Counted from the stretch's first letter, positions 6,871 through 17,603 are shown. The stretch: 33,667 nucleotides of DNA from Candidatus Planktophila sp. (GCA_009694515.1 SHUV01000008.1:1-33667); one strand, 5' to 3'. The notes: generated by a model from the sequence alone, not told the origin. Numbers and translations are program-made.

Positions 6871-8205
6871 TTGACTACACAAATTGCAATAAATGACATT
6901 GGTTCAGCGGAAGATTTCTTAGCCGCCATTGAAGGCACAATCAGAAATTTCAGTGACGGAGATCTCGTCACAGGCACAGTTGTACAAATTGATCGCGAAG
7001 AAGTACTCCTTGATGTCGGCTACAAGACAGAAGGCGTAATTCCAGCACGCGAACTTTCCATCCGCCACGATGCAGATCCAAATGACATCGTTAAGGTCGG
7101 AGATCGAGTAGAAGCTCTCGTATTGCAGAAGGAAGATAAAGAAGGACGCCTGATCCTTTCCAAGAAGCGTGCTCAGTACGAGCGTGCTTGGGGAGATATC
7201 GAAGGCAAGAAAGAGCGCGACGAAGTTGTCGTGGGAACTGTTATTGAAGTTGTTAAGGGCGGACTCATCGTCGACATAGGATTGCGTGGCTTCTTGCCAG
7301 CATCACTTGTTGAAATGCGTCGCGTTCGTGACCTCACTCCTTACATCGGTAAGCAGGTTGAGTGTCGCATCATCGAACTCGATAAGAATCGCAATAACGT
7401 AGTTCTTTCACGTCGTGCCTTCCTTGAGCAGACACAATCACAATCACGTACCGAATTCCTTAACCAGCTCCAAAAGGGCCAGGTTCGCACAGGTGTTGTT
7501 TCATCGATCGTTAACTTCGGTGCATTCGTTGACCTTGGTGGCGTAGACGGTCTTGTTCACGTCTCTGAACTTTCATGGAAGCACATTGATCACCCAGGTG
7601 AAGTTGTTGAAGTTGGCGATGAGGTAACTGTAGAAGTTCTCGAAGTTGATTTCGAACGTGAGCGTGTCTCACTCTCACTCAAGGCGACACAAGAAGATCC
7701 ATGGCAGGCCTTTGCTCGCACCCACACAATCAACACTGTTGTGCCGGGCGTCGTAACAAAGCTTGTTCCATTTGGTGCATTCATCCGTGTCCACGAAGGC
7801 ATTGAAGGCCTAGTTCACATTTCAGAGTTGGCAGAACGCCACGTTGAAATTCCAGAGCAGGTTGTTGCCGTAGATGACGAACTATTCGTGAAGATCATTG
7901 ATATCGATCTTGAGCGTCGTCGCATCTCACTCTCACTCAAGCAAGCAAATGAAGGCCAAGAAGTAGCGATTGAAGCATTTGATCCAACTCAATATGGAAT
8001 GTCTGCTCGTTATGATGCAGAAGGTAACTTCATCTACCCAGAAGGATTCGATGCTGATACCCAAGAGTGGAAGCCAGGCTTTGACTCACAGCGCGAAGAG
8101 TGGGAGCGTCAATACGCTGTTGCTCAAGAGCGCTTCCTTGCACATAAGAAGCAGAAGGCAGAAGCGAAGGTAGCTGAAGAAGCTGCTGTTGTTGTTGCTG
8201 AATAA
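6871..8205 (+). CDS. rpsA: 30S ribosomal protein S1
   Basis: S1 binds mRNA on the small ribosomal subunit. The 444-residue protein contains four S1 (OB-fold) repeats at about 30-99, 117-182, 203-271 and 288-357. The last two carry the strong FGAFVDLGGVDGLVHVSEL and FGAFIRVHEGIEGLVHISEL motifs. A charged, poorly conserved tail (about 360-444) ends in Lys/Glu/Ala-rich sequence. Four repeats with a flexible tail is the actinobacterial form, shorter than the six-repeat E. coli protein. The start is TTG at 6871: no other start codon exists upstream in frame before a conserved ATSxND-like N-terminus (NDIGSAEDFLAAIEG), and GGAG precedes it by 4 nt. Codon choice is visibly regular, as expected of a highly expressed gene. 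It is followed by its own terminator. Confidence 0.97.
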   Translation: MTTQIAINDIGSAEDFLAAIEGTIRNFSDGDLVTGTVVQIDREEVLLDVGYKTEGVIPARELSIRHDADPNDIVKVGDRVEALVLQKEDKEGRLILSKKRAQYERAWGDIEGKKERDEVVVGTVIEVVKGGLIVDIGLRGFLPASLVEMRRVRDLTPYIGKQVECRIIELDKNRNNVVLSRRAFLEQTQSQSRTEFLNQLQKGQVRTGVVSSIVNFGAFVDLGGVDGLVHVSELSWKHIDHPGEVVEVGDEVTVEVLEVDFERERVSLSLKATQEDPWQAFARTHTINTVVPGVVTKLVPFGAFIRVHEGIEGLVHISELAERHVEIPEQVVAVDDELFVKIIDIDLERRRISLSLKQANEGQEVAIEAFDPTQYGMSARYDAEGNFIYPEGFDADTQEWKPGFDSQREEWERQYAVAQERFLAHKKQKAEAKVAEEAAVVVAE

Positions 8206-8215
8206 TAATTAAAGA

Positions 8216-8280
8216 AAAGAGACTCATGTGGGTCGCGAGCTGGAACTTAACCTCGCTTACCCCGCATGGGTCTCTTTTTT
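8216..8280 (+). terminator. Strong two-part rho-independent terminator after rpsA
   Basis: AAAGAGACTCATG (8216-8228) pairs with CATGGGTCTCTTT (8265-8277) with one G-U pair. The stem continues inward with GGGT (8230-8233)/ACCC (8259-8262) and GCGAG (8235-8239)/CTCGC (8252-8256), leaving a 12-nt loop. A run of six T (8275-8280) completes it. About 22 pairs in total make this the clearest intrinsic terminator in the window. Confidence 0.9.
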
Positions 8281-8292
8281 CATGCTCAGAGA

Positions 8293-8298
8293 TAGGCT
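8293..8298 (+). promoter_or_regulatory. Candidate -10 box for a leaderless coaE transcript
   Basis: TAGGCT lies 6 nt before the coaE ATG and 13 nt after the rpsA terminator T run. The same hexamer occurs 7 nt before the ctaA start on the other strand. There is no Shine-Dalgarno sequence. This would start the coaE-uvrBAC-rapZ-yvcK-whiA unit. Confidence 0.5.
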
Positions 8299-8304
8299 AG
8301 CTCT

Positions 8305-8901
8305 ATGTTAGTTGTTGCTCTCACTGGTGGCATTGGTGCAGGAAAGTCCACTGTGGCGCAATGCTTTGCCGAACTTGGGGCGCTAGTGATCGATGCGGAT
8401 CAACTCGCTCGTATGGTCATTGAACGAGGAACCGATGGTTTTGCCGAAGTCTTACTTCGTTTCGGAGATGAGGTAATCCTTAATGGTGATATTGACCGCA
8501 AAAAACTTGCCGAGATTGTTTTCAGCGATGATTCAGCACGAGCAGATCTAGAGGCGATTATTCATCCGCGGGTTCAGGCAATCTTTGCCGAAGCTGTGGC
8601 GGACCTCGATCACGATGACATCTTGATTTATGAAATTCCGCTATTGGCTGAGACAAATGGTGCGGATAAGTTTGACTATGTCATCACCGTTGAATCAGAT
8701 TTAGAACTACGCAAGGAGCGGTTGCTTAAACGAGGACTTTATATTTCGCAAATCGAGAAGCGAATTGCAGCTCAGACATCGCCAGAATCTCGTGAAGCAC
8801 TCGCTGATACTGTTATTTACAACAACTCCGATGAAGATTCGCTCCTGCGCCAGGTCGAAAATCTCTGGGAGAGCGTTCTTCTTCCGCAGTCGCTAGGCTA
8901 A
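8305..8901 (+). CDS. coaE: Dephospho-CoA kinase
   Basis: It catalyses the last step of coenzyme A synthesis, phosphorylating the 3'-hydroxyl of dephospho-CoA with ATP. The protein is 198 residues. The P-loop GGIGAGKS is at 8-15, followed by VIDADQLARMVIERG (the CoA-binding DAD motif), IIHPRV and the lid region RLLKRGLYISQIEKRI. Length is that of the single-domain enzyme; the C-terminal UPF0157/GrpB extension found in mycobacterial CoaE is absent. The rpsA-coaE-uvrB order is typical of actinobacteria. The gap to uvrB is 4 bp. Confidence 0.96.
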   Translation: MLVVALTGGIGAGKSTVAQCFAELGALVIDADQLARMVIERGTDGFAEVLLRFGDEVILNGDIDRKKLAEIVFSDDSARADLEAIIHPRVQAIFAEAVADLDHDDILIYEIPLLAETNGADKFDYVITVESDLELRKERLLKRGLYISQIEKRIAAQTSPESREALADTVIYNNSDEDSLLRQVENLWESVLLPQSLG

Positions 8902-8905
8902 GTAA

Positions 8906-10981
8906 GTGCGCCCAGTAACTGATCTCCAGCGAAAAGTTGCACCTTTTCAAGTCATCAGTGATTACGTCCCAGCGGGAGATCAACCTGCGGCGATTGAAGA
9001 GATTGCAAAGCGGATCAATAGCGGCATCCAAGATGTCGTTCTCTTAGGTGCCACCGGAACAGGAAAGTCGGCAACGACAGCCTGGCTGATTGAACGTTTG
9101 CAACGCCCCACACTTGTTCTTGCGCCCAATAAAACCTTGGCCGCCCAGCTCGCCAATGAGTTTAGAGAACTGCTTCCAAATAACGCGGTCGAGTACTTCG
9201 TTTCATATTACGACTATTACCAGCCAGAAGCCTATGTTCCGCAGACTGATACCTTTATTGAGAAGGATTCAAGTGTGAATGATGAGGTGGAACGACTTCG
9301 GCACTCAGCGACTAACTCACTTCTAACGCGTCGCGACGTCATTGTGGTTGCGACAGTCTCTTGTATCTATGGGCTTGGAACACCACAGGAATATATCGAC
9401 CGGATGATTCGCCTGAAAGTGGGCGATGAAATCGAACGTAACGCACTTTTACGTAAGTTTGTCGATGTTCAGTACAAGCGCAACGATATGGCCTTTGAAC
9501 GTGGCACCTTCCGGGTTCGAGGTGACACGATAGAGATTATCCCGATGTATGAAGAGTTGGCCGTGCGCATTGAAATGTTTGGGGATGAGATTGAGAAGAT
9601 TATGACGCTCAATCCACTCACTGGTGAGATTGTCCATGATGAAACCGAAATCTATATCTTCCCGGCAACCCACTATGCCGCTGGTCCGGAGACGATGAAA
9701 CGCGCTATGGGGGAGATTCAAGATGAGCTTCAGGTGCAGCTCAATCTCTTTACCAAGCAAGGTAAGTTGCTCGAAGAACAGCGTCTTCGCATGCGGACTA
9801 CTTTTGATCTAGAGATGATGGAACAACTTGGTTTCTGTTCTGGCATTGAAAATTACTCACGTCATCTAGATGGTCGCGAAGCCGGATCTGCGCCCAACTG
9901 TCTCCTTGATTACTTCCCAGAAGATTTCCTCGTTGTCATTGATGAAAGTCACGTGACTGTTCCACAAATTGGTGCGATGTTTGAAGGCGATGCATCACGT
10001 AAGCGCACCTTAGTTGAACACGGATTTAGACTTCCCAGTGCACTAGATAACCGTCCTCTTAAGTGGCCAGAGTTCCTGGAACGAACAGGTCAAAAGGTTT
10101 ATCTCTCTGCGACTCCCGGCAAGTATGAGATGGAGAAGGTCGGGGGAGATGTCGTCGAACAGGTGATTAGACCGACCGGGTTGGTTGATCCACAAATTAT
10201 CATTAAGCCAATCAAGGGCCAGATTGATGACTTGCTACACGAAATCAATATTCGGGCAGAGAAGAATGAGCGTGTTCTAGTCACTACTCTGACAAAGAAA
10301 ATGTCAGAAGACCTTACAGATTACTTGCAAGAGCGCGGGGTACGAGTTCGTTATCTTCACTCTGAGGTAGATACCTTGCGACGTGTTGAGTTACTACGTG
10401 AACTTCGTATGGGTGAATATGACGTCCTTATTGGTATCAATCTTTTGCGAGAAGGACTCGATTTACCGGAAGTTTCACTTGTTGCCATTCTCGATGCTGA
10501 CAAAGAAGGCTTCTTGCGCTCTGCGACTTCACTGATTCAAACGATTGGTCGCGCCGCTCGAAATGTTTCAGGTGAAGTACATATGTATGCCGACAACATG
10601 ACCGCGGCCATGACCAAAGCTATTGATGAGACCAATAGACGAAGAGCGAAGCAGGTTGCCTATAACCTCGAGCGAGGAGTGGATCCGCAGCCGCTTCGAA
10701 AGAAGATTAGCGATATTACTGACCTCATCGCCCAAGAAAGTGATGACACAGATGACATCATGGCTGGAATTAAGGGCAAGAAATCTTCAGCGGCTCTTCC
10801 ATTCTTATCGAAATCAACCGACTCTATGCCGCGCCAAGAACTCATTGCATTGATAGGCTCCCTCACCGAGCAGATGCGTGGCGCAGCCGATCAACTTCAA
10901 TTCGAACTTGCTGCCCGCCTTCGCGATGAATTAAAAGAGCTAAAGCGTGAACTTCGTGGAATGGATGAGGCTGGTACGTGA
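8906..10981 (+). CDS. uvrB: UvrABC excinuclease subunit B
   Basis: UvrB is the DNA-damage verifying helicase-like subunit of nucleotide excision repair; it is loaded by UvrA and recruits UvrC. It has 691 residues from a GTG start that gives the family N-terminus [14 protein letters not shown]. The Walker A GATGTGKS is at 48-55. The beta-hairpin region [23 protein letters not shown] follows, then the DEAD-like box [12 protein letters not shown], and the helicase VI region [10 protein letters not shown]. The C-terminal UVR domain ([20 protein letters not shown], about 660-680) contacts UvrA or UvrC. It starts 4 bp after coaE and overlaps the uvrA GTG by 4 bp (GTGA). Confidence 0.98.
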   Translation: MRPVTDLQRKVAPFQVISDYVPAGDQPAAIEEIAKRINSGIQDVVLLGATGTGKSATTAWLIERLQRPTLVLAPNKTLAAQLANEFRELLPNNAVEYFVSYYDYYQPEAYVPQTDTFIEKDSSVNDEVERLRHSATNSLLTRRDVIVVATVSCIYGLGTPQEYIDRMIRLKVGDEIERNALLRKFVDVQYKRNDMAFERGTFRVRGDTIEIIPMYEELAVRIEMFGDEIEKIMTLNPLTGEIVHDETEIYIFPATHYAAGPETMKRAMGEIQDELQVQLNLFTKQGKLLEEQRLRMRTTFDLEMMEQLGFCSGIENYSRHLDGREAGSAPNCLLDYFPEDFLVVIDESHVTVPQIGAMFEGDASRKRTLVEHGFRLPSALDNRPLKWPEFLERTGQKVYLSATPGKYEMEKVGGDVVEQVIRPTGLVDPQIIIKPIKGQIDDLLHEINIRAEKNERVLVTTLTKKMSEDLTDYLQERGVRVRYLHSEVDTLRRVELLRELRMGEYDVLIGINLLREGLDLPEVSLVAILDADKEGFLRSATSLIQTIGRAARNVSGEVHMYADNMTAAMTKAIDETNRRRAKQVAYNLERGVDPQPLRKKISDITDLIAQESDDTDDIMAGIKGKKSSAALPFLSKSTDSMPRQELIALIGSLTEQMRGAADQLQFELAARLRDELKELKRELRGMDEAGT

Positions 10982-13854
10982 GCATCGATAAGTTAGTTGT
11001 ACGTGGTGCGCGCGAGCACAACCTTAAAGATGTTTCCATTGAGCTACCACGGGACGCGCTCATTGTCTTTACCGGGTTATCAGGCTCAGGTAAATCAAGC
11101 CTCGCCTTCGACACCATCTTTGCTGAAGGTCAACGTCGCTATGTTGAATCACTTTCAGCCTATGCCAGACAATTCTTAGGTCAGATGGATAAGCCTGATG
11201 TCGATTTCATTGAAGGCTTATCTCCGGCTGTTTCCATCGATCAGAAATCAACGAATCGAAACCCACGCTCAACGGTGGGAACAATTACCGAGGTCTATGA
11301 CTACTTCCGACTCCTGTTTGCACGTGCTGGCCGCCCGCACTGCCCAGAGTGTGGCAAGGCAGTTTCGCGACAGAGCCCACAACAAATTGTGGATCAAATC
11401 CTTACGATGCCAGCAACAACCAAGTTCCAAGTACTGGCACCAGTAATTCGTGAACGTAAAGGCGAGTTTGTCGATCTCTTTGCAGAGTTAGTCACGCAGG
11501 GCTATTCCCGTGCTCGAGTGGATGGCGAAATCATCCAACTCACCGAAGCGCCGAAGCTCAAAAAGCAGGAGAAGCACACCATTGAAGTTGTCATCGATCG
11601 CCTCACGGCAAAAGCTGAGAGCAAATCGCGTCTGACGGATTCGATTGAGACCGCGCTCAAACTCGGCAATGGGTTAGTACTTCTTGATTTTGTCGATGCC
11701 AAGAGTGGCGAGAAGGAACATACCTATAGCGAGCACTTGGCCTGCCACGATTGCAATCTCTCCTTCGAAGAACTTGAACCGCGCTCCTTCTCATTTAATT
11801 CACCATTCGGCGCCTGTGCTGAGTGTTCTGGCATCGGAACTAAGCTAGAAGTCGATGAAGAACTGATCATCCCTGATGACTCAATTTCGATTAACGAAGG
11901 AGCTATTGCTCCTTGGGCTGGGGGACAGTCATCGGAGTACTTCCTGCGTCTACTTGAAGCGCTAGCGCTGGAACTCAAATTCTCACTCGATAATCCCTGG
12001 AAGAAGCTTTCAGTTAAAGCTAAAGAAGCGATTATGAATGGCTTTGATTACGAAGTTCATGTGAAGTATAAGAATCGTTATGGCCGTGTCCGTAACTATT
12101 CCACTGGCTTTGAAGGCGTCATTCCCTTTATTCATCGCAGACATGGTGAAACCGATAGTGATTACAGCCGCGATAAATACGAGGCATACATGCGCGAGAC
12201 ACCATGTCCTGCCTGTAAGGGTGCCCGCTTGAAGCCAGAGGTTCTTGCGGTCACACTGGGCGGGAAATCAATTGCCGAAGTGTGTGCACTTTCTATCGAT
12301 GATTGCGCAACGTTTCTCAAGCAAGTCACTCTCAATAAGCGCGAAGCACAAATTGCCGAACGCGTCATGAAGGAAGTCCATGCCCGTTTAGGTTTCTTAC
12401 TTGATGTGGGCCTTGATTACTTATCACTCGATCGCCCGGCGGCAACACTGTCCGGTGGTGAAGCCCAACGTATCCGTCTTGCAACACAGATCGGTTCGGG
12501 GCTTGTCGGAGTTCTCTATGTCTTAGATGAACCATCCATCGGACTTCATCAACGTGATAACCGCAGGCTGATTGAGACCCTAACTCGACTACGCGATCTT
12601 GGAAATACTCTGATTGTCGTCGAACATGATGAAGAGACCATTCGCACTGCAGATTGGATCGTTGATATTGGACCCGGTGCCGGTGAACACGGTGGTCGAG
12701 TCGTTGTCTCAGGTTCCTATGAGGAACTGATTGCATCGAAGGAATCTATTACTGGTGCTTATCTATCGGGGCGCAAATCAATTGAGATTCCAAAGACTCG
12801 TCGGGCAGTCGATCCAAAACGACAATTGGTCATTAAGGGCGCGAAAGAGAATAACCTCAAAGATGTCGAAGTCAGTATTCCGTTGGGACTCTTCGTGTCC
12901 GTCACCGGAGTGTCGGGTTCTGGTAAATCAACGCTGATTAATGACATTCTTTACATAACCCTGGCAAATAAACTCAATGGTGCGCGTCTGGTTCCGGGTC
13001 GTCACCGCACAATTACTGGAATCGATCAATTAGATAAAGTTGTACACGTTGATCAATCACCTATTGGGCGTACACCGCGTTCTAATCCAGCAACATATAC
13101 CGGTGTCTTTGATAAAGTTCGCGCCCTCTTTGCCGAAACCACCGAAGCTAAGGTGCGCGGATATCAGCAGGGTCGCTTCTCCTTTAACGTCAAAGGTGGA
13201 CGCTGCGAGAATTGCTCTGGGGATGGCACCATCACCATTGAGATGAACTTCTTACCGGATGTCTATGTTCCGTGTGAGGTCTGTCATGGTGCTCGATATA
13301 ACCGGGAAACTTTGGAAGTTCATTACAAGGGCAAGACCATTGCCGAAGTTTTGGATATGCCAATCGAGATTGCGCATGCTTTCTTTGAATCCGTTCCCAC
13401 TATCGCGCGCTACCTCAAGACCTTATGTGATGTGGGTCTTGGATATGTGCGTCTAGGTCAATCAGCTCCTACTCTTTCAGGCGGAGAAGCCCAGCGCGTG
13501 AAACTTGCAACTGAGCTACAACGTAGATCAACAGGACGCACCATCTATGTCTTAGATGAACCAACGACAGGACTGCACTTTGAGGATGTTAATAAACTTC
13601 TCGGTGTTCTCAAGCGCCTGGTAGAAAGCGGAAACACTGTAATTGTGATCGAGCACAATCTCGATGTCATTAAGTCTTCGGATTGGGTCATTGATATGGG
13701 ACCAGAGGGCGGCTTCCGGGGCGGAACCGTCGTTGCCGAAGGCACTCCAGAAGATGTGGCAAAGGTGAAGGCTAGTTATACCGGGCAATACTTAGCTGAA
13801 ATCTTGGCGACCAATCGCGTGAGTGCGCAGAAAAGCCCAGCGAAGAAGAAATAA
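10978..13854 (+). CDS. uvrA: UvrABC excinuclease subunit A
   Basis: UvrA is the dimeric damage-sensing ABC ATPase of nucleotide excision repair. It has 958 residues and two ABC modules: Walker A GLSGSGKS at 33-40 and GVSGSGKS at 644-651, and two LSGGEAQR signatures. Cysteine pairs expected for zinc binding are present: CPECGK near 120, CHDC/CAEC around 250-285, [12 protein letters not shown] near 410, and [18 protein letters not shown] around 740-770. The GTG start at 10978 overlaps the uvrB stop and gives the canonical N-terminus ([18 protein letters not shown]). The stop overlaps the uvrC ATG (TAATG). The C-terminal tail is Lys/Ala rich and poorly conserved. Confidence 0.98.
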   Translation: MSIDKLVVRGAREHNLKDVSIELPRDALIVFTGLSGSGKSSLAFDTIFAEGQRRYVESLSAYARQFLGQMDKPDVDFIEGLSPAVSIDQKSTNRNPRSTVGTITEVYDYFRLLFARAGRPHCPECGKAVSRQSPQQIVDQILTMPATTKFQVLAPVIRERKGEFVDLFAELVTQGYSRARVDGEIIQLTEAPKLKKQEKHTIEVVIDRLTAKAESKSRLTDSIETALKLGNGLVLLDFVDAKSGEKEHTYSEHLACHDCNLSFEELEPRSFSFNSPFGACAECSGIGTKLEVDEELIIPDDSISINEGAIAPWAGGQSSEYFLRLLEALALELKFSLDNPWKKLSVKAKEAIMNGFDYEVHVKYKNRYGRVRNYSTGFEGVIPFIHRRHGETDSDYSRDKYEAYMRETPCPACKGARLKPEVLAVTLGGKSIAEVCALSIDDCATFLKQVTLNKREAQIAERVMKEVHARLGFLLDVGLDYLSLDRPAATLSGGEAQRIRLATQIGSGLVGVLYVLDEPSIGLHQRDNRRLIETLTRLRDLGNTLIVVEHDEETIRTADWIVDIGPGAGEHGGRVVVSGSYEELIASKESITGAYLSGRKSIEIPKTRRAVDPKRQLVIKGAKENNLKDVEVSIPLGLFVSVTGVSGSGKSTLINDILYITLANKLNGARLVPGRHRTITGIDQLDKVVHVDQSPIGRTPRSNPATYTGVFDKVRALFAETTEAKVRGYQQGRFSFNVKGGRCENCSGDGTITIEMNFLPDVYVPCEVCHGARYNRETLEVHYKGKTIAEVLDMPIEIAHAFFESVPTIARYLKTLCDVGLGYVRLGQSAPTLSGGEAQRVKLATELQRRSTGRTIYVLDEPTTGLHFEDVNKLLGVLKRLVESGNTVIVIEHNLDVIKSSDWVIDMGPEGGFRGGTVVAEGTPEDVAKVKASYTGQYLAEILATNRVSAQKSPAKKK

Positions 13855-15773
13855 TGGCGGAACCATCCAGTTATCGTCCGCGCGAGATTCCTGAAGAGCC
13901 AGGGGTATATCGCTTCTATAACGCTGATGACAAAGTCATTTATGTGGGCAAGGCGAAGAACCTAAAGAATCGACTGACGACTTATTTTGGTTCCAATCTG
14001 GCGCAGAAGACCTATCGCATGGTGCATGAAGCGGTGCGAGTGGACTGGACCATTGTTGCAACTGAACTCGAAGCGCTGGCGCTGGAATTTTCGTGGATCA
14101 AGCAGTATCACCCGACGTATAACGTGCAATTTAAGGACGATAAGTCCTATCCATATCTGGCTATTTCGATGGCCGATGAATTTCCCCGGATTTTCATTAC
14201 TCGCAAAGAGAAGCGTCCTGGACTTAAATACTTTGGTCCTTATACAAATGCCTGGGCGCTGCGTAATACCTACGAAGTGCTCCTTAAAGTCTTTCCAGTC
14301 CGCTCCTGTAGCGCTGGAAACTTCCAGCGCGCGCAACGAACAAAGCGGCAATGCTTACTTGGAGATATTGGTAAATGTGCCGCCCCTTGTGTTGGCTGGG
14401 TAACACCGCAAGAGCATCGAGAGATAGCGGAGAAGCTCAATTCATTTATGGAAAAAGGTATGGAGAACTTGCTGCCAACCTTACGTACGGAGATGGAATC
14501 AGCTTCTGCGTCAGAAGAGTTTGAGCGAGCTGCACGTCTGCGCGATCAGATTGAGTCTTTTGAAAAAGCACAGCGCTCAACCCAAGGTAATCTATCTGAT
14601 GATCTCGACGGGGATTTCATCTCAATCCATGAAGAAGGCCTTCACGCAGCGGGCTCAATCTTCATGGTCAGGCGCGGTTCAATTAAAGGTTCGCGTTCCT
14701 GGATAGTGGATCAGGAGAAAGCACTGGAGGGAGATGATCAGATTGCATCACTGTTTTTCTCAATTTATAGCCAGAGCACGCCAACAGATATTCCACATGA
14801 GATATTTCTTAACCAAGAGCCAGTAGATCGCACTGCACTGGAAGACTGGCTCTCTTCCATCCGCGGTGCTCGAGTTGCAATCAAAGTTCCGCAACGCGGT
14901 GAGAAGGTTGAGCTACTCCAAACGGTAGAGCGCAATGCACATTACGCACTTGTTCAATACTTAAGTAAGCGGGCAACAGATGCCGCAGTATCAGGAAAAG
15001 CACTGCTCGAACTTGAAGAAGAACTACAACTTTCCCGTACCCCTCTGCGCATTGAGTGTTATGACATCTCCAATATCTCAGGAACTACAGTCGTTGCATC
15101 TATGGTCGTCTTTGAAGATGGCCTGGCAAAGAAGAGTGAGTATCGCCGCTTCATTATTGATACCGATACTGCGCAGGATGACACTCGAGCTATGCACCAA
15201 GTAATTACCCGTCGGATGAAGAGATTATTGGCAGATAGAGACGTCAATAAGAGCGAGGTTGCTGAAACTGGTGGCAAGCTGAGCAAGTTTGCCTATCCGC
15301 CGCAACTGATTGTTGTTGATGGTGGCGCCCCACAAGTTGCTGCAGCCGCGCGAGCACTTGATGAATTAGGAATCACAGATGTTGCCTTATGTGGGTTAGC
15401 AAAGAGACTGGAAGAAGTCTGGATGCCAGGGGATAAGGATCCTTTGATCTTGCCGCGAACAAGTGAAGGCATGTATTTATTGCAACGCATCCGTGATGAA
15501 GCTCATCGATTTGCAATCACCTTCCACCGCAGTCGTCGCTCGAAAGTGATGCTGGAATCTCTCCTTGATGAGATTCCACAACTGGGAGAAACTCGCAGGG
15601 CCGCGCTCCTTGACCGTTTTGGGTCGGTCACAGCGATGCGCAAAGCCAGTGCGGATGATTTAGCTGCAACACCTGGAATTGGAGCCACAATTGCCGCCAT
15701 CATCTATAGCCATCTGCAATCGCTATCAATTCCAGCGGTGGATATGAATACTGGCGAGATACTTGACAGCTAG
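13854..15773 (+). CDS. uvrC: UvrABC excinuclease subunit C
   Basis: UvrC makes both incisions around a lesion. The 639-residue protein has, in order: a GIY-YIG nuclease domain (about 12-95, EPGVYRFYN and VIYVGKAKNLKNRL) for the 3' cut; a cysteine cluster with LLGDIGKCAAPCVGWV; a UVR motif EEFERAARLRDQIESFEKAQ (about 222-241) that binds UvrB; the RNase H-like endonuclease domain for the 5' cut (IECYDISNISGT, LIVVDGGAPQV); and a C-terminal tandem helix-hairpin-helix (LLDRFGSVTAMRKAS, AATPGIGATIAA). The length is normal. It begins one base inside the uvrA stop. In many actinobacteria uvrC sits with rapZ-yvcK-whiA but away from uvrA/uvrB; here all three are joined. Confidence 0.98.
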   Translation: MAEPSSYRPREIPEEPGVYRFYNADDKVIYVGKAKNLKNRLTTYFGSNLAQKTYRMVHEAVRVDWTIVATELEALALEFSWIKQYHPTYNVQFKDDKSYPYLAISMADEFPRIFITRKEKRPGLKYFGPYTNAWALRNTYEVLLKVFPVRSCSAGNFQRAQRTKRQCLLGDIGKCAAPCVGWVTPQEHREIAEKLNSFMEKGMENLLPTLRTEMESASASEEFERAARLRDQIESFEKAQRSTQGNLSDDLDGDFISIHEEGLHAAGSIFMVRRGSIKGSRSWIVDQEKALEGDDQIASLFFSIYSQSTPTDIPHEIFLNQEPVDRTALEDWLSSIRGARVAIKVPQRGEKVELLQTVERNAHYALVQYLSKRATDAAVSGKALLELEEELQLSRTPLRIECYDISNISGTTVVASMVVFEDGLAKKSEYRRFIIDTDTAQDDTRAMHQVITRRMKRLLADRDVNKSEVAETGGKLSKFAYPPQLIVVDGGAPQVAAAARALDELGITDVALCGLAKRLEEVWMPGDKDPLILPRTSEGMYLLQRIRDEAHRFAITFHRSRRSKVMLESLLDEIPQLGETRRAALLDRFGSVTAMRKASADDLAATPGIGATIAAIIYSHLQSLSIPAVDMNTGEILDS

Positions 15774-15788
15774 GGGAGAATACGAAGC

Positions 15789-16655
15789 ATGAGCACAAAA
15801 GAGCTTCTGGTTCTCACCGGAATGTCCGGCGCCGGGCGATCCACAGTTGCCCACGCGCTAGAAGATCTCGGCTGGTATGTCGTTGATAACTTACCGCCAG
15901 CGCTCGTTCCTCAGTTGGCAGAACAAGCCCACGATACGCACGCATCGTTGGCCGTTGTAGTCGATGTTCGTGGCGGAAAGTTCTTCGATGAACTAAGTAG
16001 CGCACTTGATATCTTAAAAAAGTCGAGCGTTCCTTACCGATTACTCTTTCTAGATGCCACAGACCAAGCACTTGTTCAGAGATTTGAATCAACGCGCAGA
16101 CCACATCCGCTGCAAGGGCAAGATCGAATCGTCGATGGCATTGCGCGTGAGCGAGCAAAACTGGAAGAGATACGAGCTTCGGCAGATGTTGTTATTGACA
16201 CCTCCAACCTCAATGTGCACCAACTAGAAAAGCGCACGAGTGAGATATTTGCCGCCGGAATGCTTCCTAGTATTCGCATCAACGTGCTCTCTTTTGGATA
16301 TAAGTATGGAATACCGGTAGATGCCGATTTGGTATTGGATTGCAGATTCATTCCCAACCCGCATTGGATTCCAGAACTCAGACCACTGAATGGCCTTGAT
16401 GCACCGGTCTCAAAAAAGGTTCTTTCGAGCGAGGGTGTTGCAGAATTTGTGGCAAGTTATGTTTCGGTCGTGCGACAGATGATTCCGGGATATTTCCGAG
16501 AGGGAAAGAAGTATGTGACGATTGCAATCGGCTGCACTGGCGGGAAACATCGCTCGGTTGCCATTGCAGAGGAAATTGCCAAGCAGTTGATTACCGTCTC
16601 CGCTGATCTCGAGATTTCTGCGCACGCAACTCATCGCGATGTAGGGCGGGAATGA
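15789..16655 (+). CDS. rapZ: RapZ/YvcJ-family nucleotide-binding protein (RNase adapter homologue)
   Basis: This is a 288-residue P-loop protein of the RapZ/YvcJ family. The Walker A GMSGAGRS is at 11-18, followed by ALEDLGWYVVDNLPPALVP. The C-terminal domain has SFGYKYGIPVDADLVLDCR, the conserved NPHW and IGCTGGKHRSV motifs. In E. coli RapZ controls glucosamine-6-phosphate synthase through small RNAs; that RNA circuit is not known in actinobacteria, so the exact role is open. A Shine-Dalgarno-like GGGGAGA precedes the ATG by 8 nt, and the gap after uvrC is 15 bp. It overlaps yvcK by 4 bp (ATGA). Confidence 0.95.
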   Translation: MSTKELLVLTGMSGAGRSTVAHALEDLGWYVVDNLPPALVPQLAEQAHDTHASLAVVVDVRGGKFFDELSSALDILKKSSVPYRLLFLDATDQALVQRFESTRRPHPLQGQDRIVDGIARERAKLEEIRASADVVIDTSNLNVHQLEKRTSEIFAAGMLPSIRINVLSFGYKYGIPVDADLVLDCRFIPNPHWIPELRPLNGLDAPVSKKVLSSEGVAEFVASYVSVVRQMIPGYFREGKKYVTIAIGCTGGKHRSVAIAEEIAKQLITVSADLEISAHATHRDVGRE

Positions 16656-17599
16656 TTTCACAGAAAAAAGTCGTCGCACTCGGTGGTGGTCATGGATTAG
16701 CAGCAACCCTGACAGCGCTACGACAATTCACAACCAAGATCACTGCGATAGTCACCGTTGCCGATAACGGCGGATCCAGTGGAAGATTGCGGGAAGAATT
16801 TTCCATCATGCCACCAGGTGATCTGAGAATGGCACTGGCTGCGCTATGTAGTGATGATGAGTGGGGTCGCAGTTGGGCGCAAATCATGCAATATCGCTTC
16901 ACGAGCACCGGTGAACTCAATGGCCATGCTGTGGGAAATCTTCTCCTGGCAGCCCTCTGGGATCGCGATGAAGATACCGTTGCTGGCCTTGATCGCGTGG
17001 GTGCGCTGTTGAAAGTTGTTGGTCGCGTTCTCCCCATGGCAGCGCAAGCACTAGATATTGAAGCAACCTTTGAAGACGCAACCGGCACACATATTGTCCA
17101 GGGACAGGCAGAAGTGGCAACAACTAACGGAAGATTGAAATCACTTCGCATCATTCCGGAAAACCCTGATGCGTGTGAAGAATCCATTGCGGCAATTGCC
17201 GATGCGCAGTGGATCACGATGGGACCGGGTTCCTGGTTTTCTAGCGTCATTCCGCATTTACTTGTGCCCGCACAACGTGCTGCACTGGTGGCTTCATCTG
17301 CAAAGAAGATTCTCCTACTCAATCTAGATTCCACCGACAAATCTGCGGGGGAGTACGCCGGGTATTCACCACTGGAGCACTTGATGATTCTCAATGAGTA
17401 TGCACCGGAGTTAGTATTTGATGTCGTTGTAGTAGATGCCTCATCCTCGGGGGCCGATGAATTACAGCGCCATCTTTCAACTACAGGTTCAGAGTTTATT
17501 GCGGCCGATTTGCGCAGCAAAAGCTCGCCTTTGCATCATGATGTCAATAAATTGGGTCAGCTTTTCGCACACATAGATGCAGAAATACTGGTTGGATAA
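16652..17599 (+). CDS. yvcK: YvcK/CofD-like protein (gluconeogenesis factor)
   Basis: This 315-residue protein belongs to the YvcK (UPF0052, CofD-like) family. The glycine-rich N-terminus [10 protein letters not shown] is at 11-20, [16 protein letters not shown] follows, and [12 protein letters not shown] and [14 protein letters not shown] mark the Rossmann-like core. Homologues are needed for cell-wall growth on gluconeogenic carbon sources and bind UDP-sugars (Bacillus YvcK) or act with PknB (mycobacterial CuvA). It overlaps rapZ by 4 bp, and whiA begins 4 bp after its stop. A long open frame on the opposite strand (16690-17520) is a shadow. Confidence 0.95.
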   Translation: MISQKKVVALGGGHGLAATLTALRQFTTKITAIVTVADNGGSSGRLREEFSIMPPGDLRMALAALCSDDEWGRSWAQIMQYRFTSTGELNGHAVGNLLLAALWDRDEDTVAGLDRVGALLKVVGRVLPMAAQALDIEATFEDATGTHIVQGQAEVATTNGRLKSLRIIPENPDACEESIAAIADAQWITMGPGSWFSSVIPHLLVPAQRAALVASSAKKILLLNLDSTDKSAGEYAGYSPLEHLMILNEYAPELVFDVVVVDASSSGADELQRHLSTTGSEFIAADLRSKSSPLHHDVNKLGQLFAHIDAEILVG

Positions 17600-17603
17600 C
17601 CCC

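Noticed and set aside
7341-8205. Truncated S1 protein (four repeats instead of six)
   Set aside because: Four S1 repeats with a flexible tail is the usual actinobacterial form, so no truncation is implied.
16690-17520. 276-codon open frame on the - strand opposite yvcK
   Set aside because: It lies wholly within a confidently identified gene, its translation is low-complexity (Ser/Arg/Ala rich) with no recognisable domain, and it has no ribosome site. It is a codon-bias shadow.
17577-17603. Upstream ATG for whiA inside yvcK
   Set aside because: The ATG at 17604 gives the conserved [14 protein letters not shown] start; the extension is just yvcK sequence in another frame.
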